Source of the DNA: Crocodylus rhombifer
Lineage: Eukaryota; Chordata; Crocodylia; Crocodylidae
DNA length: 64,000 nt
Direction of reading: 5' to 3'
NCBI GenBank assembly: GCA_038503035.1
Contig: JAVSML010025176.1
Span: 768,774-832,773 of the forward strand
Positions 46,606 through 58,338 of this stretch are shown here, one piece after another; positions within the stretch are counted from its first letter, which is position 1; each line of letters starts with the position of its first letter. The notes under the pieces were generated by a model. The model saw only the letters and a program-made list of their open reading frames with translations. It made no database searches and was not told where the DNA came from. The position numbers were made by a program, and so were the translations under genes.

Positions 46606-46782
46606 CAGTAGTTTTCAACCTTTTTTCATTTGTGGACCCCTAAAATATTTCAAATGGAGTTGTGGACCCCTTTCAATGGTAAGTGAAGGTATTCACATAT
46701 TTTTATTGATACCTTTTGCAAACCCCTCAGACATAGTCTGCAGAACCTCAGGGGTCCATGGACCACAGGTTGAAGACCACTG
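46606..46782. mobile_element. hAT-like MITE on the CR1 tail
   Basis: A 177-bp element. The left end CAGTAGTTTTCAACC and the complement of the right end (CAGTGGTCTTCAACC) match at 13 of 15 positions. Target duplications CTTGAAGG (46598-46605) and CTGTAAGG (46783-46790) match at 6 of 8. Further in, TTGTGGACCCC and its complement GGGGTCCATGGACCA repeat at both ends. It has no coding capacity. It landed exactly at the 3' end of the outer CR1. Confidence 0.85.
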
Positions 46783-47039
46783 CTGTAAGGTAGACAATTG
46801 AGCAAGAAAGAATGAAAGACCTATGGACCTAAATGGAAAACAAGCAAGAGAGACTCTGTGACTCTGACCCATTTATGAGGAAACAGGAGAAAAATCAGGG
46901 TTCTGGTCCTTAATCCCAAGGCTATTTGTACAGTTTATATTAGGCAGGCTAGGTTAAAAATAACCTGATAGGATGGATAAGAGTGCAGGTCCCCCTTCAC
47001 CCAGAAGGATACCATAACAGTCAAACAGTTAGTCTATAG

Positions 47040-47243
47040 ACGGAAGTTTCTTGACTATATAGAGGCCTACCTTCTTTAGCAGGATAGCTAGGTGGTCCCA
47101 CTACCCAGACCGTTTTCCCATATATCTTCTGGAAAGTAGGAGATGTATGTTTGCATCTCCTCAGTCTCAGGAAGGTATATAATTGAACTCTCCCACTTTC
47201 CTGGGAAGTGCTCTAAGATCAAGCCTATTATGCCACCTCCTCC
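47040..47243 (-). mobile_element. tRNA-derived SINE, minus strand
   Basis: Complement from 47243 reads AGGAGGTGGCATAATAGGCT, then TTAGAGCACTTCCCAGGAAA and GTGGGAGAGTTCAATT. This is an A-box-like head and a B-box-like AGTTCAATT in tRNA order. The body (CTGAGGAGATGCAAACATAC, then ATCTCCTACTTTCC) matches the copies at 26240 and 39765. It is the clearest full-length copy, at about 200 bp. Confidence 0.58.
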
Positions 47244-49179
47244 TTCAGTGAATGTCTGTACGTGTCAATGGGTGCTGTGACATGTACCAAATTCAATGCT
47301 GTCAATGACCGTTAGCCATGCACTGAGTATGCCTGATAGACCACACTCTTTTATGGCATTTAGGTTCTCCTCACCTCCACTGTGAAACACAATGAAGCTT
47401 AAGGTAGAGCTGGTGCACAAGTACTTAGACTGAATCACTTCCAAGCATGAGTAGAAGCTCAAGTTTAGGTACCTTGGGATGTTTGCCAAATAAGTTAGGC
47501 ACCTAATAAGTTTGCCAGTGCAGGTTATTCTATTGAACATAGATGCACAGATTCCACCTAAATCCCACTTAGGTGCCTAGCTTACCAAATTGGATCTAGT
47601 CTTCAATTTGGATCACTGTACACAGTGATCTGGAAACATATTAAACTGGCAGGATATTTTGTTTGAAAATTATCAGTTAATCATGAGAAGTGTTATTCAC
47701 AACATATTTACAGTATTGCAAACCTTTTAAAGAGGCAAGATGTGTCATAATACAATATTAACAGGAAAATGAACACCTTCTCCTTTCACTTTAGTAGATG
47801 AGAATAAGCCATTTATAACAAAATCAATGCTGTGACAAACAAATCCTATAGTATTTAGGTATGCTGTACATGTCTATATAAATATAACTCCTGATTTATC
47901 CTATGTTTTAGTTTATTTTACAACCTTATCAATATTAAAATACACAATTTGGATTTAACTCCTCAGTTGGTAGAAATCAGCATATCTCACTGTAAACAGC
48001 GCTTCAGATTTAGACCAACTGAAGATCAGGTTCAACATTATTACAAGAAAATTCTTCCTTATTTTGCTATTAAAACATACTGCCTTTTAAGCTGGGATGT
48101 ATAAAACACCCTGTGCTTATGATCTAAACCAATTTTAATATATTGGCTTTCCTAACTCTATGGGGAACACTTTCAAAGTACTGCATGGAGATTTAGCCAT
48201 AAAACTCCCATTAAAGTCAACAGGAGGTATGTGGCTTAACATGTACCCCTATGCGTACTGTACCGTTATCAGCCTATTCAACAATACATTTTAAAGTAAA
48301 CACAAAGCTGAATTTTAATTGAGCTAGCAGTACAAATGATTATGTTTAATCTGTTAATGCTGCACATAAGCAAATGGTTTACCTTGTTACTAAAACAAAG
48401 CACAATAAGATGTTCAGAACCTCATCTACAACAGCAACAATTTAACATCCCATTCATGAAACTCTACATTACATTATGTTCAATTTCTCTTTATCACACT
48501 CTTTTAAAAAATAAAGTTAGCTTTTCAACTCCTGTGATAATTCTCTTTTCAATTTATATATAATAATACTTCTAGTAATTTGTAGTATGCAATTCACAAT
48601 ACAGTATTTGGTTATAGTTAATTAATATTTGTTGTTCTTATTTACTAGTCAACATTTAACCAAACCATCAAAATTAATGGCCACCTTGCTGGCAATAAAG
48701 AGAGGCCAAGTTTTAAATGGAAATATCAGCTATATATAATGTTACTTCACTACTAGAGATGGCCATGCAGCTCAGGTTCAAGCACATCCTTAGAGCATTG
48801 TAACTTTGACTGGCACTGTTTATGCTGTACTTGATTCCTTTACAGAGGACAACTGCCACCAAGACCATACTACAAGCAACTTTCAAACACTATATTAATA
48901 CAAAACAACCACAACAACAATAATAATACGTTTATTATTAAAGAACAACATTCAACCTGTCTTCATCTTCAAATCATTGGTATACTCCATAAATGAATAT
49001 ACATAAAATATTATAAATATTGGGCCATGGAGTCTTTAGTAGGGCTGAGGATGCTTTATAGGGGTAGACAAGTTTAAGCTAAGCCAAGTTAATACGAGTC
49101 AAGCTAAGACAGAGGCCTGAGCAAAGCGGCTAGTAGTCACTTCGGATTCCGCTGATACGGGGGAAAATGATTACAATTT
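47244..49179. other. Mostly AT-rich DNA, no gene seen
   Basis: 47265-47610 contains several short direct and inverted TTAGGCACCTAA/TTAGGTGCCTA-like motifs (for example 47490-47510 and 47569-47580) that may be an old palindromic repeat. 47640-49010 is AT-rich and featureless. Confidence 0.5.
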
Positions 49180-50105
49180 GGTGATTCGAATCACTGTCCT
49201 GAATCAATTTGGCTGAATCTCCGAATCAGTCAGACCCATCCCTCCCAGCCTGGCAATGGTTGCCTTGCCTGCCTCAGCTCCCAGCACTTGGGAAAAAAAA
49301 GCCCCAACTCAGCAGGTACTGCCAGGCGGGGGGGGGGGTGATGACCGCTGCCCCCCACTGCCCCATGCTGCATGGGGGCTCTGCATGATCTCCCTAACCC
49401 CCTCCGCTGTCCCAGCCCTGCCCACAGATGCCCCACCCACCGTGGCTTTGGCCCTTTAAGGAAAAAAAAAGAAGAAGAAAACCTCAGGCCTCACCAGCTC
49501 CTGGCAGTGAGGGGTGATCTCTGCTGCCCCCCACTGCCCTGCACCATGTGTGGGGCTCTTCCCTGAGCCCTCTGAAGCCCTGAGGCTGCTGCAGAAGCAG
49601 TTTTTTTTCTTAAAGGGCCAGAGCTCTGGTGGGTGGGACAACCATAGCGGCACTGGGAGAGTGAGGGAGGGTTGGGGGGGCTCATGCAGCGTGGGGCAGT
49701 GGGGGTCAGCAGGGATCACCCCCCACCCAGCAGCATCCAGTGAGCAGTGGGTCTTTTCTTTAAAGGACCTGGAGCTGGGGTGGGTGCGTCAGGTATGGAA
49801 GGGGCTGGGGGAGCAGTTGGGGATCAGGGGGAGTGAGGGAGCAGGCAGGGGACGGGGGTTAGCAGGGGTCCCCCATGATCCCCTCCCCCAGTGCCCCCTT
49901 CCCCCACCCCTAGTACTTATTAACTCTGGATCCAGCTGCAGCTGTCTGCTGCAGCCACCGGGGACTGTGAATCATCAACGCTCTCCGAATCTTTTCTGAA
50001 GATTCGGAGAGCTTTGAATATATTTGGACCTTTTAATTGGTCCCCTGATTTGATGCAGATTCAAAGATTCGGCCACCGAATCAGGCCAGATCTCCTCTGA
50101 ATCTA
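49180..50105. mobile_element. Foldback element of repeated GC-rich units
   Basis: The inverted arms are centred near 49530. CCCCCCACTGCCCCATGCTG (49351) pairs with the complement around 49686-49705. GGCCCTTTAAGG plus an A run (49450-49471) pairs with a T run plus CTTAAAGGGCC (49601-49619). The unit recurs directly as well: a second diverged copy occupies 49470-49600, and a further inverted copy lies at about 49750-49890 (TTTCTTTAAAGGACCTGGAG). AT-rich outer parts carry repeated GATTCG/CGAATC motifs on both sides. Exact ends and target duplication are not resolved. Frames up to 161 codons are by-products of GC content. Confidence 0.7.
49976..50016. repeat. Hairpin with 14-bp perfect core
   Basis: GCTCTCCGAATCTT (49980-49993) and AAGATTCGGAGAGC (49999-50012) are exact complements around a 5-base loop. 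Pairing continues outward past one mismatch to 49976 and 50016. It forms the inner boundary of the GAATC-motif region in the foldback element. Confidence 0.93.
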
Positions 50106-50195
50106 ATCACAACATGAAGCTTCAGACAGCCCCACTAAGAAGGAAAACTAAGGGAAGAAGTATTAAAAGAACAGAGTCACAGGTGAGAAAAGAAG

Positions 50196-50667
50196 TTAGT
50201 CCAGAGGAGAGCCACACGCATGATCAGAGGTCAGGAAAATGGATCTTACGATGATAGGCTGAGAGACATGGGACTCTTTAGCCTGGAAAAGCGCAGGCTC
50301 AGGGACGATCTGATGGCCACCTAGAAGTTTATCGGGGTGACCACCAGGATCTGGGGGAACGTTTGTTCACCAGAGCGCCCCAAGGGATGACTAGGTCGAA
50401 CGATCACAAACTCCTGCAAGACCGTTTCAGGCTGGACATAAGGAAGAATTTCTTTACTGTCCGAGCCCCCAAGGTCTGGAACAGTCTGCCAGCGGAGGTG
50501 GTTCAAGCACCTACATTGAATACCTTCAAGACTAAATTGGATGCTTATCTTGCTGGGATCCTATGACCCCAGCTGACTTCCTGCCCTTTGGGCAGGGGGC
50601 TGGACTCGATGATCTCTCGAGGTCCCTTCCAGCCCTGATGTCTATGAAATCTATGAATCTATAAGGT
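50196..50667 (+). mobile_element. CR1 LINE 3' end, best-preserved copy
   Basis: 5'-truncated within ORF2. It is complete to the tail TGTCTATGAAATCTATGAAT, with CTCGATGATCTCTCGAGGTC intact, including CpG sites that decay quickly in methylated genomes. This suggests the copy is among the younger CR1 insertions here. Confidence 0.93.
50220..50566 (+). pseudogene. CR1 ORF2 carboxyl terminus
   Basis: The frame at 50363-50566 reads NDHKLLQDRFRLDIRKNFFT, VRAPKVWNSLPAEVVQAPTL and KLDAYLAGIL, the normal ORF2 end, intact to its stop. Upstream, the [24 protein letters not shown] part (50219-50320) is separated by an in-frame TAG near 50322. Catalytic regions are absent through 5' truncation. Confidence 0.9.
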
Positions 50668-53600
50668 CAGCTTTCAGGTAATTAGGTCAGTCCAAGGCGA
50701 CTTATATTTAGACTGGCACTTTTAGACCACCAAGCTTCAATTTGGCCACAGGGACATTTTAGGCATATCCTAACCACATCTGTGTTATTCTTTATTTAGC
50801 AGCTACATATGCTTTGATTGTGATGAGAGGATACAACTGGGGTACTTATCTAAACCAGGATTCTTCTAGCTCCAGTTCATATAGAGGATCCCATCTGAAG
50901 GTACAATGGTACACTTGCTTTTTCAGGACTTAATTTCTGTGACTTGACTATGATTGTCCCTAGCAGGCTGACCACCTATAGATAGTGATTCTTAAGCTTT
51001 TTAGAACACAGTAAGTTTAGGTATTACCATCCTCCTGTTTCAGGTGTTATAATACTTTCATTCTTTTAGGTTTTATGAGAATGTTATTACCTGTGACCAT
51101 AATTTTGTTATGCATTATCTGTATTGCATTATGCTTTATTTATTTGCAGCATTTCATGATTAAGATTTTTTGAATATTTTTTGTTATAGCTACTCCTTTA
51201 GAATACTTCATTTCATTAGGACATGCTTCTTGAACCTCCTTCAGTTCCCAGCTTGTTTAAATTGACTGACTTACATAAACACAATGGATTTGTTAGATTT
51301 ACACTAACTGAGGACCATGTATTTTTTTTCCCCCCTGAAACTTCTAGGACTAGAAGAAATATATTAAACATTGTTTAAAGCTCCATTTTCCTGTATTGTA
51401 CTGTAATTCACTTTAGTTGCAGGTTTCAGGTACTTAGGTACTCTTTCTGTGGAAAGATTTGGACCTAGGGATATGTCCAAAATGCAATTCTAGAATTGCA
51501 AAAATAGTGAAATACCTTGAATTCTAGCATGTGGACATTTAACCCCATATTATTTACTTAATTTTAATTATTAAAAAATTGAAACATTTGCACTTTGTAA
51601 TGTACATATTGAAGAGTCAGTGTACATTTATTATAGAACCGCTGTAGTGTATAAAAACTAGAATTGCCCTTTCCTTAATAGAATCCCCCCAAATAATATT
51701 AGTAATAATCTTTAAATTTTATATTTTCATGAGCAAAGGCAAACAAAACTGTTCTAAACCCAGTAAGGATTAAAGTGGTCCTTAATATTCAGTGATATTC
51801 TTACTATTGCAACATTTCCAGGCATATAGTAATAAAAATGGATCTCTTTTCCCTATTTTCAGTGTGTCATCTTCAATCTCAGATATGTCCTTAACATGAT
51901 CAACCATATTTTCCATTAAATTACCACATATTGACAGTACCTTTTGTAGTATGCTTCTTTTTATTCATGACTCGGGACCCATAACTATTTTTTTCTTTTA
52001 CACATATAGGAATATACTGAAATGCCTGACTACCTAAAATACAGTAATTAATTTCATGCAACTGTAAAATTATTCTTATAGAAGCAAAGAGTTATTTTTT
52101 TAAAACATGTTTTTCATTTTGAGGAAATGAATACCAGAAATGAAATTCAAGGAAAGAGACCACATCTAGAAACTAGAGCTCTGTAAGAACACAATGTAAT
52201 TTAGACATTAAGGCAGGACAGAACATACAGCAAAGATAATCAGTGTACATGATTACGAAATATTGGTGTATAAGCCATTTCCCCATTCACTTCCTTATAC
52301 CTCACATATGCTGGTATACATTTTTATGTAAATATTAAGACTTTGTATCTTTTTCTTGTTTTTTAGTATAGTATCTCTTTAAGGCACTAATTAGAATATT
52401 AGCCCATCTATACATTGTTTTAAACACTTCATTGGTCACAAGTCAATTTTCCATATAGAGTGTGATCCATAGTCTTTGCAACAAAGTACCAAATCAGTAT
52501 TCTGCCAGTGACAACTTGCACCAAGAATGATTAAATGGATTCATGGTATTGTTTGGTATGCCACATGACCAGGAACTGCCTCCAAATAGTACTTACAGAA
52601 CTAAAATAGAGAACTTGACCCTACCATTGTGCTTATGTGACTCCCACGCTAGTGTTGAAGTCATTTGTAGATGAAAGGACTGCAAGATCAGACAGTAAAT
52701 TAGGATATACTGTAACTAGTTTTAGTTAATAGTATCATTAGAAGATGAAAACATATAACAACAAAAAAGAAGAAAAAAATAGACCCCAAACTTTTCAACT
52801 TGCTCCTGTGGAGCACTACTTTTTCACTACAGAATGATGACTAACCATTAGGGTAGCTGGGAAAAGACCTGAGTATAACAAAGTATTTTTCACAGAAAAC
52901 AGAAATCTAAAGGAATTATTTTAAAACTGTAGCTCATGTATAAACAGGGTTTCACTCCTACAAAAGGCAGCTTGCAAAGAGATTACAATAAATCATCTTG
53001 CTTCCTTAATTAGCCACTCAAGGTCTTCCTAATATTTCGTTATGCAGATGTAAAAACTATGAAACAAAACTATAAAAATTTTACAGTTCTGACTTACTAG
53101 GTTGATCTGTAAATTCTTTACATACATATATCAACCTTTGATTCCAAAATACCCAAATATAAAAATAACATAATGTATCAAACTTACTTTACTGAGAAGA
53201 CCCAGACCCTGGATTTGCTCAGACTCGAAACCTGAAGATGAGCTAACAGAAAAATCATTTGGCTGCTTTCTTATGATCTACAGAATCTATTTCAAAGTTC
53301 TTTTTTTAAATACATTTCCATCTCATGGTCATCCTTATAGACTGTAGCAAGTTCATCTGAGGAAAAATAATATCACAGGTCTGTAACTAGCTGCAACTTC
53401 CACCATTCTTCACAAACAGGTGAAGTCAACATCCATGTCCTTCTGTTGTTCACAGAAAGAAGTACAAGTCATGTTACAGATTCAAGTCTTAACCATTTAT
53501 ATATTCCAAAAATCTTACTGCGATCTTCCAGAAAATATGTAAGAACCTCATATTCTTGATTTAAAAATAAGAACAATTGTGAAGGTTCCAATGTCAGGGA

Positions 53601-53788
53601 AATTAAAGGTTTGGGGTGTTTGGGGGTTTTGTTTGTTTGTTTTTTCAGCTTAATTGCATGGTATACTCTTAAGAATCGAGAACAATGGGCAAAACTACTC
53701 GGGCAGAAAAGAATTGTAAAACTGACCCATTCTCTAATTCAGCATTATTTATAACAGTTGTATGCAACACAAATACAGGTTCAATACT
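50668..53788. other. Long AT-rich stretch, no gene seen
   Basis: About 3.1 kb without a supported gene or named repeat. Frames are short. Composition is uniform, and repeat density is low compared with 39-50 kb. Confidence 0.55.
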
Positions 53789-54306
53789 TGGGCTAAGTAC
53801 AAACAGTCAAAAATCCCAAGGCTGAATCGATCCAATCTTCACAGGTTAGTCTAAACTGCACAGACTGAACCAATAAACAAGTGAACAGACATTCACTTTT
53901 GATTCTGAAAATGAGCCACAGGCCTACAGTGGCCCTTCCCAATAGCTGAGGGGCACTAGAGAATGCCTCCCTGTTCAGCTGGAGAAGACAGCTTGGGCCA
54001 AGTCTAGGCTGCCCACCCACTGTGTGTGCATGGGGGAGGAGGGAGGGTTTGCGGGGGAGGTGCAAAGCTTCCTGGGATGCTGGGGGACTGTGAGTTAACT
54101 TGAATCTAGAGAGGATCTGGGACACAAGTTCAATAAACCATTTTAACCTAAATCAGTTAAGCCTGGTACTACATCCATTCAGGTTTACCTTAAACTAGTT
54201 TTAGCCATTTTGAAAGCGTTTTATATGCACTGAACTTCTGTTGTGTTATGGATTTGAACTGGTTTCCAGTCACTTACATTGGTTTATGTGTAATTTCTAG
54301 CCCTAG
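53789..54306. mobile_element. Putative inverted-repeat DNA element
   Basis: The left end GGGCTAAGTACAAACAGTCA and the complement of the right end (GGGCTAGAAATTACACATAA) are weak inverted repeats. AT-rich arms surround a GC-rich core (53930-54090). A 110-codon minus frame (53793-54125) has no domain. No target duplication was found, so the call rests on the ends and the composition change. Confidence 0.35.
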
Positions 54307-54504
54307 CCTTCAGGCTGATTACTCTCATGCCAATTTTATCCCAAAGTAATTTTACTCACTTCAGTGTTCCATCATATTGCTTGATCTTATCATTCTCTTG
54401 AAACGTTTTACTGAACACAAAGTATCTGTAAACAACCTGTTAGTTGGCATTCAGTTGCTATCCCACAGAGCTAACCACTAAATCTATTTTATTCAGAATA
54501 ATTT

Positions 54505-54675
54505 TATTGTTTATATAGTTCCTTATATTTCTCAAGTATGATTAATAATCCTCAAAATCCCTCTCAGGAAGGTATTATTAACATCCCCGTTGTATAGATG
54601 GGAACACCGGCTCAGAGGAGTGTTAGATGACCTGTCCAAACCTATATGGGAAGTCATCAGCACAAAATAAATCCT
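54505..54675 (-). mobile_element. MIR SINE remnant, minus strand
   Basis: The plus strand reads ATAATCCTCAAAATCC, then GGTATTATTAACATCCCCGT, GTATAGATGGGAACACCGGC and TCAGAGGAGTGTTAGATGAC, then CTGTCC. This follows the complement of the MIR core and 3' region in order (usual: CCTCACAACAACCC, GGTATTATTATTATCCCC, ACAGATGAGGAAACTGAGGC, AGAGAGGTTAAGTGACTTGC). It is an ancient amniote SINE mobilised by L2. Confidence 0.7.
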
Positions 54676-54699
54676 ATCTGCACTCTCACCCATAAAGTA

Positions 54700-54890
54700 C
54701 TTGATCCTGGAAGGTGCTGAGCATACTAGTCCTGATTCAGCAGAGCTAAACTTAAAAACATTAGTAATCCCATTTCCATTTGGCAAAGTATTTAAGCACA
54801 GGCTTAAGTACAATTGAAACTGACATAGACAGGATTACCCATGTGCTTAAAAGTTAAATAATTTTTAAGTGCTTCTTGGATCATTGCCAG
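54700..54890. repeat. Palindromic amniote interspersed repeat
   Basis: The left side, TTGATCCTGGAAGGTGCTGA and TCCTGATTCAGCAGAGCTAA, is followed by TTAAGCACAGGCTTAAGTAC. It is mirrored by ATGTGCTTAAAAGTTAAATA and AAGTGCTTCTTGGATCA on the right. I recall this TTAAGCAC-type palindromic repeat as widespread in amniotes, but do not know its formal name. Confidence 0.45.
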
Positions 54891-56640
54891 AATGCCATAC
54901 AGGAAGAATAGGTCTAGAGGCTTCCAGGCCACCATGTTGCCTCTTTAGTATAAAATCCAAATACAAACAAACCTCAAGGTCATTTTATATAATCAGAGAT
55001 AGAGTCTCTGTATTAAGTGGAACAAGAGGTATCTTTAGCAACATAAATGATCAATTAATAACTCAAAGAACCACATTTTTAAGTCACACTATTCTTTTCA
55101 AGACTGTTTTGTCTGAAGATGAAAAAAAATTACAGTAAATAGATCAAGGGAGCTGAGCACCCTTACCTTCTACTGAAACACATGGAAATTCCAGGTACCC
55201 ATCTCCATACATGATCATGCCCCCTGAGAGTATATATCGAGTACTAATCAACATATGTTCTATATTTATGATGGGGAAAAAAAAGATTCTGATGAATAAG
55301 GCAGACATTAAAATAAACCTGAGCACCCTGGAGAGACAGAAGATACTAGTACTCATTTGAAATATTTAAACACGATTTACTTTTAAACAATTATCTGGAA
55401 TTACACTTTATAGATTTATTGATTTGTACAATATTGGTGGCCTTACCTAAAGAATAGCTGTATCTACAGTATTTGTAAGACAATAAGGACCACAAAACTG
55501 ATGATTTGCAATGAAGTGTCTGAGAATGTTTCAGCTCCTTTGTGTGCTCCATTACTAGGTGTGGGTGTGAAAACAAAGGGGTGAGGGTAGTTGGGGAGAT
55601 GGAATGGAGACAAAAATATCTAGTGCTCCTGACAGATACAGACTTAGATAAATTGTTCAAACTACAATTTCATATCAGAAAGAAGCAAACAGGTTTTCTA
55701 AACTATTTTGTCAACAGCATGATGGTACCCTTGCTAACCTTATTTGGCACCAGTGCATAATTAGATACACAGGGGTGTGACTCCAATTGAAGGTGTTGGC
55801 ATTGTAGCACTCTGTGAAAATATTAACTATGAGGTTAACTCCAATTTTCTCTTCTTTAATTAAATGCACATGGTACTAATGAGGTAACCTACTGTTCCTT
55901 GATAGCACTAATTAGCTAAGAGGAGAGTACACTCTCACACTGCAATTTAAACCTAAAAATAAGGTTGAAATATGCTAATTGCAGGCAATTTAAAACAGTA
56001 CAAGTTGTAGAACTAGTCATAATAAGGGAAACTGACTGCTTTACAGCTCTGCAGCTGTAACTTTGGTTAAAATCAAAACAAGCCACACAATTTTAGGATG
56101 ATTTAGCAAGGTACCCAGAAGCCTCTTAAAAATAGATATTACTTTACTGATAATGAAATGACAACACTCAAACAGATGACAAAACTCAAACAGATGCTCA
56201 TCTAAAGAAAACTAAGGAACAAACACATGAGCACTAGTACTAGTAAAATCTGCACGGTAAAATGAGAGTTTTTTGGTTTATGCTAGCTTAAAGCTCCACA
56301 TTTTCAGAAACACTGAAGGGCCTGAATCTCAGAGGTGTCAAGGACCTGCAGTTCTCACTGATCTAAAATAGTTTTCTGGATACTCAACTATTTGGAAAAT
56401 AAACTTAAAAAATCTGGTGTTATTACAAGGCACTTGATTCTAAGCTTTCCACTCCTTTCCCCCACCCCCACCCAAAGAAAAAAATTGCAGTATTGTACAC
56501 CGAGCAACAGAAAAGAAAACATACTGAAAAATGACTGGAAATGCATGGAAAAAATAACGACAAACAAACAATAACCAGTGCACAATATATCTTCAAAGGA
56601 CATCTGTATAAAGAAAGAAATTTGGAATCCGATGCACATT
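54891..56640. other. AT-rich stretch, no gene seen
   Basis: No supported coding or named repeat feature. Frames of 70-110 codons have no domains. Confidence 0.5.
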
Positions 56641-56850
56641 TCCAATTCTCAGGTAACCATGAGTGACTGGTGCCGCCTGAATCTGGGGGGACACCTACAG
56701 AAGTCACCGATGGTGGTGACCCTGTCAGGGGAGGGGGCACCAGCCCTACCGACAGCATCAGTGTTGGCCATCGGGGGGGGGGGACCTGAACCCCTGTGCA
56801 CCCCCTACCAGTTGCCTACGCAAGTACCTAAAATTTTCTACTGTCACAAG
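56641..56850. repeat. Small GC-rich insert with G run
   Basis: A GC-rich patch from about 56655 to 56820 in AT-rich DNA, containing GGTGGTGACCCTGTCAGG and an 11-G run at 56773-56783. It is probably a short inserted repeat; I cannot define its ends. Confidence 0.35.
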
Positions 56851-57271
56851 TTTCTTATGAAGTAATGCAATAAACAGGACAATTTAGCCTGTGAACTATG
56901 GGCGAAGTTCCCTGCACATCAATTTGTCATAACAATTTCAGTTCTCTTGATTTACCATTGAGGACAAAGAAGGCAAACAGCAATCTTTTTGCTACACAAC
57001 AGTATTTTTGTTGCCTGATGTCTAAGGTGACAGTGGCATGACCTTTGCTAGAGGCAACTTTCTTTTTCTTTTTTACTCAAAAAGACAGTGATACAAATAC
57101 CTCTATCAGAAGGTAACAGAAGAGACATGTAATTGGGAATTTTGGTGCCCTGGCAGAGACACCCAAGGGCAGGGATAATGGAGGACCTCAAGGCACACAG
57201 GCTGCTACACACCCCTCTAAATCAGCACCCAGGACTGTAGCCTGGGTGCCTGTCCCTAGTTAACCTACTAA
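56851..57271. other. Unassigned DNA
   Basis: No supported gene. 57140-57265 is slightly GC-richer and precedes the Harbinger-like MITE. Confidence 0.45.
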
Positions 57272-57758
57272 AGGCCTTACTACAGTAAGTTATACTGTAC
57301 TTTTGGGCACCTCCTGGAGCTCATAACTCTTGAATTGTCCACACATTAATACCTTAAAGTACTTTTAACCCCTTGTTATGCAGTGCAAAATTATGCCACA
57401 CCAGGGCAGGATCATCTGTAATCCACACTGCCCAGCTCCTCTTCCATTAAAATGTGGCCACTCCCCTCAGATACACCACCCAAGTTGAAGTCCTCCAATA
57501 TCTCAGGACCTCTTACTCCCACCCATAAAGCAGGGATAGAAGCCTGCCCTGGCTCAGCAGCTCTCTAGTGGCAACTGACAGCTACAGCTCCTAATCCTGT
57601 TCATGCTTACCAGGTCTCTAGTGGCAAGTCACAGCTGTGCAGGTAGGGGACAGTCAGAGAAGGTTTCTAGACTAAGGGTATGACTGCTTCAGGTTCCAAC
57701 CTAGTACTAATACTGATCAAGATTTGTGCAGCTCACCGTCTAAGGTGTAACAAGGCCC
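57272..57758. mobile_element. Harbinger-like MITE, copy 2 (inverted to copy 1)
   Basis: A 487-bp element flanked by TAA (57269-57271 and 57759-57761), a TWA-type target duplication. The right end reads GTGTAACAAGGCCC; the left end AGGCCTTACTACAGTA is more decayed. It matches the complement of 3098-3568 at many points. For example, GTCAGAGAAGGTTTCTAGAC (57652) matches the complement of 3172-3191, and CCACCCAAGTTGAAGTCCTC (57477) matches the complement near 3357-3376. It is non-autonomous. Confidence 0.7.
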
Positions 57759-57761
57759 TAA

Positions 57762-58338
57762 GAAGACAACAAAGTGATGCCCTAATAAAGCAAAGGGTGG
57801 AGCTCCTGAGGTATTTTGCCATGTTCTTAGACTCAGTTGGACTGAATAAAAGCAAAAAGGAGGTTAAATCAGTATAAAATGTCCTATCAAGCAAAAACCT
57901 TTGACCTTATGCTCTGGTTTAATGAAGAAATTTAACAAAAAGAAAGTGCTGACAATTAGGTTGTAAGAAGGGATGATTTGAAAGCAAGCCATGGTTAGAA
58001 CCTGTGATTATAAGGATCATATTTTCAGCTAACTCTTTTGATTTTAATGAAGTTACACCAGCAGAGAATTTGGCTCTGTAGATTGAAACTTACTTTTTGC
58101 AGCAAAGGTAAGGGCAGCATGTCATCTCAGCATGCACTCTGTTGGTGATATCACATCCACCACGGATCTCTGCTGGAACATGGAAACGACTCATATGGCT
58201 CTTGAAATTTAGCACTACAGAGAATATTCATTCAGGACTGTTGATATGTGTTTGAGTTGTAGTATCACACTACACGAAGCCCTTCTCTTCAGCAGCCTCT
58301 TCCTATGAGTTAGTGACAGTGGCATTTTGCTTATCATT
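57762..58338. other. Unassigned DNA
   Basis: 58040-58085 (GAAGTTACACCAGCAGAGAA, TTTGGCTC) resembles part of a widespread amniote palindromic repeat. The remainder has no supported feature. Confidence 0.45.

Noticed and set aside
49514..49999. 161-codon plus-strand open frame
   Set aside because: It lies across repeated GC-rich foldback units, with Gly/Trp/Pro-rich sequence and no domain.
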